In this document: piece after piece, positions 8,154 to 16,785 of the stretch
Layout of the letters: every line of letters starts with the position of its first letter
How positions within the stretch are numbered: the stretch's first letter is position 1
Origin: Paenibacillus sp. FSL H8-0537
GTDB lineage: Bacteria; Bacillota; Bacilli; Paenibacillales; Paenibacillaceae
NCBI RefSeq assembly: GCF_038051995.1
Contig: NZ_CP150290.1
Location: 5,508,001-5,572,000, forward strand
DNA: 64,000 nucleotides
Reading direction: 5' to 3'
Notes under the pieces: generated by a model
Databases searched by the model: none
What the model was told of the DNA's origin: nothing
What the model saw: only the letters and a program-made list of their open reading frames with translations
Translations under genes and position numbers: made by a program

Positions 8154-10535
8154 TCAATCGTTCCATGCGCTTACAACTGCCGCCGAATAACTGCCGTTGA
8201 CCGTCGAGCTTACCGTTAAAATATGCTGAAGCTGGGCCGTTTGCTGCGGCACACTAAGGCGGGCATATGCGCCGCTGGCTGCTCCACTTGCGGGAGCTGC
8301 ACGGCTCACAAGCTCCGCGGCCGCCGCCAAATGCAGCATCGAGCTGTAGGATTCGCCAAAGCCGGCGTATTCATTGAAGCTAATGATGGGCGGCGACTGA
8401 TCAGCTGCGCTTAATGAGGATAGCGCTTGACGCTCGCCCTCCGTTTCGCCAGGCCTGCCGACCGTATTCAGCAAAATCAGGTCCAGCTGCGCTATACCAA
8501 TTCCCGCTTCATTTAATGCTTCCGCTACCGCCCTGCAAAGCGTCGCTTCAAGTTGGGGACCAGCTGGCACTGCTCCATAAGCAGTGCCAAAGCCGCTTAG
8601 TTCGGCATAAATGCCGGACTGCCTTTGCACGGCTTGCTCCGCATCACAAAGCACCATACATACACTGCCCTCCACCATGCGGAAGCGGCTCGCCTGCAAG
8701 CCTTTCGCACGGTCAATATTGCTCGACAGCGCCGAGCATTCATCTCCCGCTCCAATAAGGCAGGAGGATAGCGTGCTCTCGCGGATTTTGCCTGCTGCAT
8801 ACAGCGCAGCGGTCAGGCCCTCATTGCCTCCCGTGCTGAAGGAGCTGTTGAAGCCCAGAAGCTTCAGCTTCTCCGCTGTCTGCCCGGCAATTGAATTAAT
8901 GACGGTATGGGGGAAATAGATGCTGCTCGCATATTCCGGCCCTTTCACAAACACCGATTCCAAATATTGCGAAATGCTGTCCGTACTGCCCCTGGCTGTG
9001 CCAAAAATAAAGCCGAGCTCTTCCTTCTCCACCTCGGTTATTTGTGCGTCCTCCAGTGCAGCAAGGGCCGCGCCAATCGTATTTTGCGACAGCTGATTCA
9101 TTCTGCGCTCATATTTGCTTTTGTCATATTCCTTCAAGGAAAAGGAGGAAGCGCCTGATGCTTCTGAGGAGGCGTCCTCTGCAAGCCAACTCACGATGCT
9201 TCCCTGATGGATATGACCGCCTCCAACAGCACCAAGCCCGGTAATGACAACCCGCCGCTTGGCGAGCTGCGCCGGGCTTTCCGTATGCGGCGCCGCGGCT
9301 TCGCTCAAGTCAGTACGCAGCACTAATGACACGTTGTGTCCACCAAAGGCAGCATTATTGCTGACGATATACTTTGGACGCATGGGGCGCATGCTGTGCT
9401 GAATGATATCTGCCTCTTCGCAGCCTTCGCGCGCTGTGTCAAAATGCAGCGTTGCTGGCACATAGCCTTGCTTGATCGCATAAAGCGAGGTCACAAGCTC
9501 TAGTGCAGCAGCAGTACCTAGGCTGTGCCCGAAATACGCTTTGCTTGAGCTGACCGGAACGGTCAGCTGCTCGCCAAAGCTGCGTTTCAAACCGCTAATT
9601 TCAGCGCGGTCATTCGCCTGCGTTCCGGTGCCATGCGCATTCACGTATTCAATATCCTGTTTGGCAACCTGCGCCAGGCTCAGAGCCATATCTACCGCCC
9701 GCTGCATCCCAGCGCCCTCCGGGTGCGGCGCTGTCATATGATGGGCATCATTACTCAGCCCATATGCGCACAGCTCCGCATAAATAGTCGCCCCGCGCGC
9801 AGCTGCGGCGTCCAGCCGCTCCAGCACGACAAATGCCGCGCCTTCGCCCAGATTCAGGCCAAAGCGGCTGCCAAACGGCGAGGATGGCAGCGGATTAAGC
9901 GCCCGGAGTACATTAAATCCGGCATATACACTATGCGACAGCGGATCTGAACCGCCTGCGAGCATGACATCAGCATATCCCCAGCGAATCATGTCGCTGG
10001 CATAGCCGATTGCATTGCCACTAGCGGCACATGCCGTATTTAACGTCGCCACCGGTCCCTGCACGCCGAGCTGCCGTGCAGTATCATCCCCTTGCTGATA
10101 AAAAGGATAGTTCGCTGTATTCTCCTCATCCAGCGCCGACAAATCCCATTGCTTCTCCAGCGATAATATGCCGCCGTTGCACGTACCAAGCGACAGCCCA
10201 ATTCTTGCGGCTGGGATCTGGTGCCCAGCAGCATCTCCTTGCGCTATAGCAAGCCCGCTGCTATGCAGTGCCTGCTTGGCAGCCGCAATCGCATATCGCG
10301 CACACCAGTCCATCGACTGTTCTGCGGTATCCGCGAAGGCCGCTTCCCGCCACGATTCGTCCAATTGTCCGGCAAGCGAGCTTAACAACGCATCCGTATT
10401 GAAGCGAGTGACTTTCCCAATCCCTGTCTCTGACGCAAACATCCGCTCAAAAACGGCCTGCGGCTCATTGCCCAGCGCACACAATACCCCTATGCCCGTT
10501 ACTGCTATACGATGAGCCTGTTCATTTTCCTTCAT
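8154..10535 (-). CDS. Fused ketosynthase and chain-length-factor-like protein
   Basis: The protein has 793 residues, about twice FabF length. The first half (about 8-410) is an intact beta-ketoacyl synthase with Cys 169 (NTACAASG), His 301 (NAHGTGT), Lys 332 and His 337 (YFGHSLG). The second half (about 428-790) keeps the thiolase fold but lacks the triad: the Cys region reads SFSTGGNEG, the first His region reads NTVGRPG and the second YAGFGES. An active and an inactive ketosynthase side by side is the KS-alpha/KS-beta (CLF) arrangement of type II polyketide synthases, here joined in one chain. The GNAT gene ends 18 bases upstream, and a GGGGG site precedes the start. It is expected to elongate an ACP-bound acyl chain; no dedicated acyltransferase is visible. 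Confidence 0.87.
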   Translation of the reverse strand: MKENEQAHRIAVTGIGVLCALGNEPQAVFERMFASETGIGKVTRFNTDALLSSLAGQLDESWREAAFADTAEQSMDWCARYAIAAAKQALHSSGLAIAQGDAAGHQIPAARIGLSLGTCNGGILSLEKQWDLSALDEENTANYPFYQQGDDTARQLGVQGPVATLNTACAASGNAIGYASDMIRWGYADVMLAGGSDPLSHSVYAGFNVLRALNPLPSSPFGSRFGLNLGEGAAFVVLERLDAAAARGATIYAELCAYGLSNDAHHMTAPHPEGAGMQRAVDMALSLAQVAKQDIEYVNAHGTGTQANDRAEISGLKRSFGEQLTVPVSSSKAYFGHSLGTAAALELVTSLYAIKQGYVPATLHFDTAREGCEEADIIQHSMRPMRPKYIVSNNAAFGGHNVSLVLRTDLSEAAAPHTESPAQLAKRRVVITGLGAVGGGHIHQGSIVSWLAEDASSEASGASSFSLKEYDKSKYERRMNQLSQNTIGAALAALEDAQITEVEKEELGFIFGTARGSTDSISQYLESVFVKGPEYASSIYFPHTVINSIAGQTAEKLKLLGFNSSFSTGGNEGLTAALYAAGKIRESTLSSCLIGAGDECSALSSNIDRAKGLQASRFRMVEGSVCMVLCDAEQAVQRQSGIYAELSGFGTAYGAVPAGPQLEATLCRAVAEALNEAGIGIAQLDLILLNTVGRPGETEGERQALSSLSAADQSPPIISFNEYAGFGESYSSMLHLAAAAELVSRAAPASGAASGAYARLSVPQQTAQLQHILTVSSTVNGSYSAAVVSAWND

Positions 10536-10553
10536 GCTTTTTCCCCCGAATCC

Positions 10554-11444
10554 CTACTTCAATGGCAAATAACAAATACGCTTCTCGCTCGTCTTCCATG
10601 AATAAGGCCCAAGCCATTGCCGCGCGAGCTTCATCATAACAGGTGTCCCCCGGTTGACCGTAAAAATGCCGTAAGGAATACCCGCTTCCAATTGAAGCCG
10701 AATCGACCTCGCCAGCATGTGGAAAGCTAAGCCTACCTGCTGATATTCAGGTGCAATGTAGACCGCATCGTACAAAATCGTATCCTCGGTCAGCCGATAC
10801 GTCATCGACCAGCCCTTAATTCCCTGCTCCGACATTAGTCCAAGACTGTTGCCCGGCTCCAGAGGCGCAAAGGTTTTGAACGGCGACAGAAAATCCGGAA
10901 AAACAGCGTCTGCTGCTTCAATCGATTGTTTAAGCTCGTGTTCCTTCTTTTCCGCCCATAGAAACAGCTCCAAGCCGCTTGGCAAAGGACGTTCCCGCAG
11001 CCAGCTTGCGCGGGCAATATCGCTATTGATATGGAAAACAACCGCATCGCATAACGGCTGTGTCCAGCCTTCTTTTTTCAGCCACGCTTCTATCGTCTCC
11101 GTAGAGGACTTTCCGGAATAATAATAAACCTCAAGGCTTTGGGCTTGCTTCTCGAGGCATAAGCTCCGTACTTCTCCCATGATGGAGGAGGCGATTCCCT
11201 TCCTGCGCCAACGTTTGTCAACGAACAGGCATTGCAGCATCGCACACTGTGCTCCTGCCCCTTCCCGCAGCTCCAGCACAGCCAAACCTACCGGAGCATC
11301 CCCCACTTCTGCTCCAATCAGCATAAAGCGGCTTTGCCCTTGGCCGTTCCTGATACTCTGCTCCAATTGCAAATAAAGCCACTGAAACATGAGCGGCTTG
11401 TATTTCAACCTGTCATCAGGCGCTAATCTCTTGATCTTGTACAT
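10554..11444 (-). CDS. Tandem GNAT-family acyltransferase
   Basis: The protein has 296 residues from the ATG at 11444, chosen for its AAAGGA site; the upstream in-frame start at 11498 lies further inside the symporter gene. Residues about 40-150 form a GNAT domain with the acyl-CoA loop RRKGIA in motif A. A second, weaker GNAT half follows at about 200-290 (YQQVGLAFHMLA). GNAT enzymes transfer acyl groups to amines. Its place between the peptide precursors and the ketosynthase/ACP genes suggests transfer of the pathway-made acyl chain to a Lys or the N-terminus of the peptide, as described for goadvionin and selidamide maturases. The reaction here is inference. It overlaps the symporter gene by 29 bases. 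Confidence 0.75.
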   Translation of the reverse strand: MYKIKRLAPDDRLKYKPLMFQWLYLQLEQSIRNGQGQSRFMLIGAEVGDAPVGLAVLELREGAGAQCAMLQCLFVDKRWRRKGIASSIMGEVRSLCLEKQAQSLEVYYYSGKSSTETIEAWLKKEGWTQPLCDAVVFHINSDIARASWLRERPLPSGLELFLWAEKKEHELKQSIEAADAVFPDFLSPFKTFAPLEPGNSLGLMSEQGIKGWSMTYRLTEDTILYDAVYIAPEYQQVGLAFHMLARSIRLQLEAGIPYGIFTVNRGTPVMMKLARQWLGPYSWKTSEKRICYLPLK

Positions 11445-12699
11445 GTGTTTCCTTTCTGGCTGACAGAAGTGAAGCCGTAGCGCAGTTAATGGATACATTA
11501 GCCGCCGTAATAATGGGATCGATAATCGGGTTGATCGCCAGCAATAAAATGATCGTTACTTCGGCCGGAAGCTTCAGCATCCCTGCTATAATGGCAATCA
11601 TGCCAATCGATACGACGCCCGGAGAACCGGCACCTGCGATAGAAGTCAATACAGCCCCCACCAGCACCAGCATCCACTGCATGATCGTAAAATCGTATTC
11701 ATACAATTGAGCGGTAAATGCAATGCCCAGCGTATAGATAAGCACCATGCTGTAACGGCACATAATCATGCCAATCGGTACAACCAGTTGAATCGCGTGC
11801 GACTGCAAATTAAGCTCTTTGCTTAAAGCGTGCATACAGGATGGAACGGTAGCAATGCTGTTTCTCGTGCCAAATGCTAAAATGAGCGACTCCTTTAAAG
11901 CGCCGATGACCACCCTGACAGGCTGGCGCAATTGTAGGGACAGTACGGCGACGGAAACGATAATTAGTACGATGCTAACGAGATAAAACATCATAATCAG
12001 CTTCAGCATGGCAGGCAAAATGTCCAAGTTCAAAGTAGCAAACTGTCCGGCCATCATGCAGAATAAAGCAAACGGCAGCGCGTACATCGACCAGGAAATC
12101 GCCTTCTGAAAAGCACGGAACAAAACGTCTGCAAGCTGCAGCACATCTTCCCCTTGTCTCGTTCGCATCATGCCGACGGCTACGCCAACGATGACGGAGA
12201 AAAATAAAATTTGCAGCGTATTATTTTCCATCAGGGCTGTAAAAATATTGGACGGGATCATGTCGAGCAAAAACAACAAAATGCCTTGCGATTTCTCCTC
12301 TTCCACTGGCGATCCATTGGAACTGGAGTCATTGACAATCGCACCCAGCACCTGCTTCGATTGCTCAGGCAAGCCTGCCCCCGGATGGCCCACCTCTCCA
12401 AAAATCAGCCCGAACATGCCGGAAATGATAAGTGCAGCGGCATAGACGAGGCACATGCGTCCAATTGTTTTCATGGCGCCGCTATTGATGAATAAGCTGC
12501 CGATGCTGGAAATAATGGCGGTCATCATAATCGGAATGACACACATTTTCAAAAAGGATAAATAGAGATCGCCGAAATCCGCTACCGAATGAGCGATTCC
12601 CGGCGCATACAGGCCAGTAGCAATACCTGACAACATGCACAGCATAATCATCCAGAAAGATTTGACCCATTTGAATGACAAAACAGACACAACCGACAC
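11416..12699 (-). CDS. Dicarboxylate/amino acid:cation symporter (DAACS family)
   Basis: The protein has 427 residues with about eight hydrophobic segments and two re-entrant regions characteristic of GltP/DctA-type carriers: SFLKMCVIPIMMTAII near residue 50, FGTRNSIATVPS near 280 and a conserved C-terminal NPIIDPIITAANV block. The family imports glutamate, aspartate or C4-dicarboxylates with Na+ or H+. It is unusual inside a peptide biosynthesis operon. It could supply a dicarboxylate building block, act as an efflux or immunity device, or be a passenger. The gene starts about 170 bases after the precursor at 12869. Confidence 0.85.
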   Translation of the reverse strand: MSVVSVLSFKWVKSFWMIMLCMLSGIATGLYAPGIAHSVADFGDLYLSFLKMCVIPIMMTAIISSIGSLFINSGAMKTIGRMCLVYAAALIISGMFGLIFGEVGHPGAGLPEQSKQVLGAIVNDSSSNGSPVEEEKSQGILLFLLDMIPSNIFTALMENNTLQILFFSVIVGVAVGMMRTRQGEDVLQLADVLFRAFQKAISWSMYALPFALFCMMAGQFATLNLDILPAMLKLIMMFYLVSIVLIIVSVAVLSLQLRQPVRVVIGALKESLILAFGTRNSIATVPSCMHALSKELNLQSHAIQLVVPIGMIMCRYSMVLIYTLGIAFTAQLYEYDFTIMQWMLVLVGAVLTSIAGAGSPGVVSIGMIAIIAGMLKLPAEVTIILLLAINPIIDPIITAANVSINCATASLLSARKETHVQDQEISA

Positions 12700-12868
12700 A
12701 CAAGCACCCTCTTGTTAGGCATTGGGACGAAGCAGCTTCCGCTGGAAAAAGCGGGCAATGGCTAGCAAGCAGCTGTCCCTCTCATCGCTTCTCTATAAAT
12801 TTGGAGCGACATCGTGCCTCAGCGGCGGATATCACTCCAATGCAAGCTCTATTTAAGTATGAAAGGAA

Positions 12869-13252
12869 TTAGGAATTTCTGATTTGGTCAGCTGTTGCAT
12901 TACCGATATTTTCGCCAACGCGGATAGCCGTGTTAGCTGCGTTTTCGGCAATAGAGCCTACGCCATTAAAGAAATCGTTAGCTCCCGATTTGCTGCCGCC
13001 AGCAACGGATTCTAGCTCTGTTTCTGTCAGCTCATCAGCCGCGCCGCGCACTTCTGGCAATACGATAGTCGCGTGGTAGCCAGTTGCATCAACGATGTTG
13101 ATTTTAAATTCTTGTGGAACTTCATGTCCTGTTGCTGCTTTGATTGCTGCGTAGATGTCGCTTACTGCAAGCGCGCGGAACTCTGCATCCGAATTCGCTT
13201 TCGTAATTACTGCGTTTACCGTATCCGTAACTTGCTGTTCATTCCAACTCAT
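12869..13252 (-). CDS. NHLP-leader RiPP precursor 1
   Basis: The protein has 127 residues. Residues 1-86 are a nitrile-hydratase-alpha-like leader (SDAEFRALAVSDIYAAIKAA, GHEVPQEFKINIVD, ATIVLPEVR) ending in ELESVAGG, the C39 peptidase recognition site. The core is residues 87-127 and starts SKSG. It lacks Cys and Pro and is rich in Ala, Asn and Gly, with small-residue spacing (GVG, GENIG) compatible with an amphipathic helix. No thioether or azole chemistry is possible from Cys. The Lys at core position 2 is shared with precursor 2. A GGAGG ribosome site and a four-box operator promoter lie upstream, so it has its own promoter. Confidence 0.9.
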   Translation of the reverse strand: MSWNEQQVTDTVNAVITKANSDAEFRALAVSDIYAAIKAATGHEVPQEFKINIVDATGYHATIVLPEVRGAADELTETELESVAGGSKSGANDFFNGVGSIAENAANTAIRVGENIGNATADQIRNS

Positions 13253-13296
13253 GATTTAATTCCTCCAATAATGTAGTGTTGTTTCTTACAGGTATT

Positions 13297-13350
13297 AGAA
13301 TAACAGCCCAGCTTCAATCTGCTCTCAACTCTCGTTCAATTTTAGTTCAA
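13297..13350 (-). promoter_or_regulatory. Promoter of precursor 1 with four 11-bp-spaced TTGA boxes
   Basis: On the minus strand TTGA occurs with starts exactly 11 bp apart (plus-strand TCAA at 13347, 13336, 13325, 13314). The last box is 9 bases from a TATTCT -10 at 13297-13302. Boxes in helical phase close to the -10 with no normal -35 are typical of OmpR/SARP-type activation. The same layout precedes precursor 2. Confidence 0.7.
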
Positions 13351-13362
13351 ATGTTGCAGCCC

Positions 13363-13740
13363 TTATTTTGTGATGATGCCACCATTCACAGGAAATGAAG
13401 TGATTGGTCCAACCGGCATTGTATCGTTATGAAAGGATGGTTCAATGAATGGCGTAACACCCTCTGGGAACCCTGTTTTGCTGCCGCCGGCAACAGCTTC
13501 AAGCTCCGTTTCTGTCAGTTCGTCTGCCGCTCTACGCACTTCTGGCAATACGATTGTGCTGTGGTAGCCTGTTGCGTCAACGATATTGATTTTAAATTGC
13601 TGCGGTACCTCATGCCCGGTGGCTGCTTTGATGGCTGCATAAATGTCGCTTATTGCAAGTGCGCGAAACTCCGCATCCGAATTCGCTTTTGCAATGACGG
13701 CGTGCACCGTTTCATTAAACTGCTCCTGCGTCCAACTCAT
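13363..13740 (-). CDS. NHLP-leader RiPP precursor 2
   Basis: The protein has 125 residues. Its first 86 residues are nearly identical to those of precursor 1, ending ELEAVAGG. The 39-residue core starts SKTG and then diverges completely: it is rich in Pro, Phe, Thr and Gly and has no Cys. Lys occurs only at core position 2 and at the C-terminus. Strong leader conservation with unrelated cores is typical of precursor families matured and exported by one machinery. A GGAGG site lies 8 bases before the ATG. The gene pair arose by duplication including the upstream control region. Confidence 0.9.
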   Translation of the reverse strand: MSWTQEQFNETVHAVIAKANSDAEFRALAISDIYAAIKAATGHEVPQQFKINIVDATGYHSTIVLPEVRRAADELTETELEAVAGGSKTGFPEGVTPFIEPSFHNDTMPVGPITSFPVNGGIITK

Positions 13741-13783
13741 GTTTCAATTCCTCCCCAATTCTCCGTTTCTACTTACACCTTTT

Positions 13784-13837
13784 AGAATAAAAGCCTAGCT
13801 TCAAGCTGCCTTCAACTTTCAGTCAATTTTAGTTCAA
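13784..13837 (-). promoter_or_regulatory. Promoter of precursor 2 with four 11-bp-spaced TTGA boxes
   Basis: TCAA on the plus strand starts at 13801, 13812, 13823 and 13834, exactly 11 bp apart. The nearest box is 9 bases from a TATTCT -10 at 13784-13789, and transcription would begin about 37 bases before the ATG. The layout is identical to that before precursor 1, while several inter-box bases differ, so box phase is conserved over flanking sequence. Confidence 0.7.
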
Positions 13838-13840
13838 TTG

Positions 13841-16759
13841 TTACGCCAATTGGCGGCTGGCAAGCTCCGCGAACAGACCATGCTGCTGCAGCAGCTCCTC
13901 ATAGGTGCCGGATTGAATAATCCGCCCCTTATCAAACACATAAATGTGATCAGCCTGCGTAATCGTACTTAAACGATGGGCAATGACAATCCTCGTCACC
14001 TGCAATTTGGTCAAGCTTTGGCTGACGATGCTTTGCGTCCGGTTATCCAGAGCGCTTGTAGCTTCGTCAAAAAAGAGAATTTTCGGCCGCTTGGCAATCG
14101 CTCTCGCAATCATTAGGCGCTGGCGCTGCCCGCCGGAAAGCGTGCCGCCGCCTTCGGATATCACCGTATGCATCGCCATCGGCATGCTGCGGATATCCTC
14201 ATCAAAGCCTGCCATCTCCGCTGCTTCCCAGGCATCCTGAAGCGTCAAATCGGAGGTGCCGATAATATTGGTGAAAATATCGCCAGACATCAGCTTGCTG
14301 TTTTGCAACACGACGCCAAACTGGCTCCTCAGCAGCCCCACATCAAGCGAGCGCAAATCCTGCCCATCAAAATAAACCGAGCCGCTCTGAGGCTGCTCAA
14401 AACCAAGCAATAGCCGCATAAGCGTGGACTTGCCGCAGCCAGAAGCGCCGACGAAGGCGACATACTGCCCTGCTTTAATGTTCATCGACAGATCATTCAG
14501 CACGAGCGGCTGATCCTCAGCGTAGCGAAACTGGATATGCCGAATTTCGATCGCCCCGCTCACTTCGCCCGGATCTTCGAGCTGGTCATGCATTTCAGGC
14601 AGCGTCTTTAAAATCGGTTTCGCCCGCTCATACAGCGGCACGATATGCACGACCGACAGCAGCGCGGAAGCCATCGCCAGCATCGCCATTAGAAAGCTGG
14701 AGAAGGCGGAGAAGAAAGCGATAAATTGTCCCGCTGACAGCGCGGAATTGCTGGAAACGACCAAGTAAAACAGCACCATGGAAGCGACCAAGGGAAAAAA
14801 GGATTGAAACACGCTGGAGTAGTTATCCAGCATTCTGACCTTGAAGGACAACTTCTTCTGCTCGGCAAATGCTCTTGCCCATAAGAAGAAAGCGCGGTTT
14901 TCCGCCGCCGCCATGCGAAATTTGCTAATGCCGTTCAGCAGCTGGAGCACCGTACCGGAAATACGTCCCTGAATATCCAGCAGCCTGCGCTGGTAACGAA
15001 TTTGCAGCAGGCCAATGCCGACTGTAAACGACATGGAAATGAGCACAAGACCTCCGGCCACTAAAGCAAGACTTGGACTGTAACGGAACAGCAAAGCATA
15101 TTGAAAAATGGAAAATACGCCCGTCAGCAGCGAGCCTAGAACCGCACCTGATAATAGCTGCCTAATCGTATTAATGCTGCTCGCTCTGGAAGCCAAATCG
15201 CCCGCCGTATAGTTGCGGAAAAAGGACACCGGCAAATTCAGCAGCCGATCCCAAATCGCCGCCTGAACGGAGCTTTCTACCCGGCCCTCCATTCGCATGG
15301 AGGCGAGCGATCCCGCTAGGCGGAACAAGGCAATCGACACGACGGCGGAGACGAGAATCAGCGCCATCTGGACGAGCGGCCCACGATACGATTCAGGAAT
15401 AATCGTATCTACCAAAATACCGGTAGCAACCGGCAGCATAATGCCGAGCAAGCCCGCTACCGCTCCCATGAGCAGAACCATGATGAGATCCCGCCGAATC
15501 GAATGATGCGTGCCAAACTGCAAAATATCCTTTACGCCAAGCGCTCGAGCCGGAAAGGTCCGATAAAACATATGAGCCATCGGCTCAATGCCCGCCGCCA
15601 TTTCGGCATTTACGATACCTTTTTCGCCGCTAAACGGATTTTCCCATGTGTAGGAGCCAGCAGAAGCCGGTATCAGGGCAACAGGCTCGCGGGATAGCTC
15701 CATGAATGCGACCAGCGGCCCATTGTCCGCCTTCCACCATTCCCCTTTGAGCACAACCTTGCGGGAGCGGACGCCAGAAGCTTCGGCAATTTCCTGAATT
15801 GGCGAACGCTGCGAATGCTTTTTAAGCTTTCTGCCTACAGGCTTAATGACGATGCTGGCATATTCGCCGACGACACGGCAGGCCATAAACAGCGGATCGG
15901 CTGAATGGAAAACAGCAGCTCGCTGATCTTCCGGCCCTGTAACGGCAAGCAATCGCTTGAGCGCATGATCCATTAGCGAATCGTCATGCTCCGTCCGCCG
16001 GAGCAGGCGTTCATGCTCCTGCAGCCGCTCCTTGGTCAATAAGGCAGCCAATCGGCTGGCGATTAATTGATGAAATGCATATAAACCTTGCAGCTGCTGA
16101 TCATTTTGCAGCCAATGGAGCGTGCTGCGCAATTCGAGCTCGGCAGCCTGCTTCGTTTCCAGCCAACTGGAGGAGGTTACCGGTATGTAATAGGGCTCCT
16201 CCGCTGTAATCGGATGCTCGGATACCCAGTAGACGACGCCGTCACGTATTTTCACCCAGAGCGTTTGCAGAGACCGCCAGGTTTGACCTTCTGCCAGCTC
16301 AAGGTGCTCGCTTTGTTCCAGCAGCTCAAACTCCGGCGGGGCATTTCGCACACTCAGCGCCGCAGACCAGCAGCCTACCCATTGATCAATCAGAGGGGCA
16401 AGCTTCTCGTCGCTCAGCCCGTATTCCTCCCTGCGGCTAAAAAATACATCCCGGTTCAATTGGGATACCTTCGTGCCCACGGATGCCGTCAGCAGCAAGC
16501 CTGCTCTCTCCACTCCTGCATAATCCTCAAAGCCGAATAGGAGAGCCCCTTCCTCCAAACTGAATAAATAGCGCCGCTTGTTTTTTGCCACGCCATTGTC
16601 AAGCTCAAGGGTCACGGCGAAAACATCCACATAACCGGAATCGACATACCATACATCATTTTGATTGGTTACTAGAATCGGCCTGTTGCCTTCCACCTCA
16701 TGACAACTACCGTAACCTTCAAAAAATGAATGCAGGTTGAATTGTACCGCTTCAGCCAC
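13841..16759 (-). CDS. NHLM-system ABC exporter, second ATP-binding/permease protein
   Basis: From the GTG at 16759 the protein has 972 residues; this start has a perfect AAAGGAGGTG site, and an ATG 8 codons earlier is the alternative. The first roughly 400 residues are the extra N-terminal region of NHLM ABC2 proteins (early pattern LHSFFEGYG and GNRPILV). They are followed by six membrane helices (about 425-700) and an ATPase with Walker A GASGCGKST, signature LSGGQ and Walker B ILFFDEATSALD. It pairs with the C39-ABC protein just upstream (26-base gap) to form the export complex for NHLP peptides at the membrane. Confidence 0.9.
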   Translation of the reverse strand: MAEAVQFNLHSFFEGYGSCHEVEGNRPILVTNQNDVWYVDSGYVDVFAVTLELDNGVAKNKRRYLFSLEEGALLFGFEDYAGVERAGLLLTASVGTKVSQLNRDVFFSRREEYGLSDEKLAPLIDQWVGCWSAALSVRNAPPEFELLEQSEHLELAEGQTWRSLQTLWVKIRDGVVYWVSEHPITAEEPYYIPVTSSSWLETKQAAELELRSTLHWLQNDQQLQGLYAFHQLIASRLAALLTKERLQEHERLLRRTEHDDSLMDHALKRLLAVTGPEDQRAAVFHSADPLFMACRVVGEYASIVIKPVGRKLKKHSQRSPIQEIAEASGVRSRKVVLKGEWWKADNGPLVAFMELSREPVALIPASAGSYTWENPFSGEKGIVNAEMAAGIEPMAHMFYRTFPARALGVKDILQFGTHHSIRRDLIMVLLMGAVAGLLGIMLPVATGILVDTIIPESYRGPLVQMALILVSAVVSIALFRLAGSLASMRMEGRVESSVQAAIWDRLLNLPVSFFRNYTAGDLASRASSINTIRQLLSGAVLGSLLTGVFSIFQYALLFRYSPSLALVAGGLVLISMSFTVGIGLLQIRYQRRLLDIQGRISGTVLQLLNGISKFRMAAAENRAFFLWARAFAEQKKLSFKVRMLDNYSSVFQSFFPLVASMVLFYLVVSSNSALSAGQFIAFFSAFSSFLMAMLAMASALLSVVHIVPLYERAKPILKTLPEMHDQLEDPGEVSGAIEIRHIQFRYAEDQPLVLNDLSMNIKAGQYVAFVGASGCGKSTLMRLLLGFEQPQSGSVYFDGQDLRSLDVGLLRSQFGVVLQNSKLMSGDIFTNIIGTSDLTLQDAWEAAEMAGFDEDIRSMPMAMHTVISEGGGTLSGGQRQRLMIARAIAKRPKILFFDEATSALDNRTQSIVSQSLTKLQVTRIVIAHRLSTITQADHIYVFDKGRIIQSGTYEELLQQHGLFAELASRQLA

Positions 16760-16785
16760 TTTTCCACCTCCTTTTCGCACCATGT

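Noticed and set aside
12715..12750. Weak CCGCT/AGCGG hairpin after precursor 1 as an attenuator
   Set aside because: The stem is only 5 bp with no T run, so it is too weak to call.
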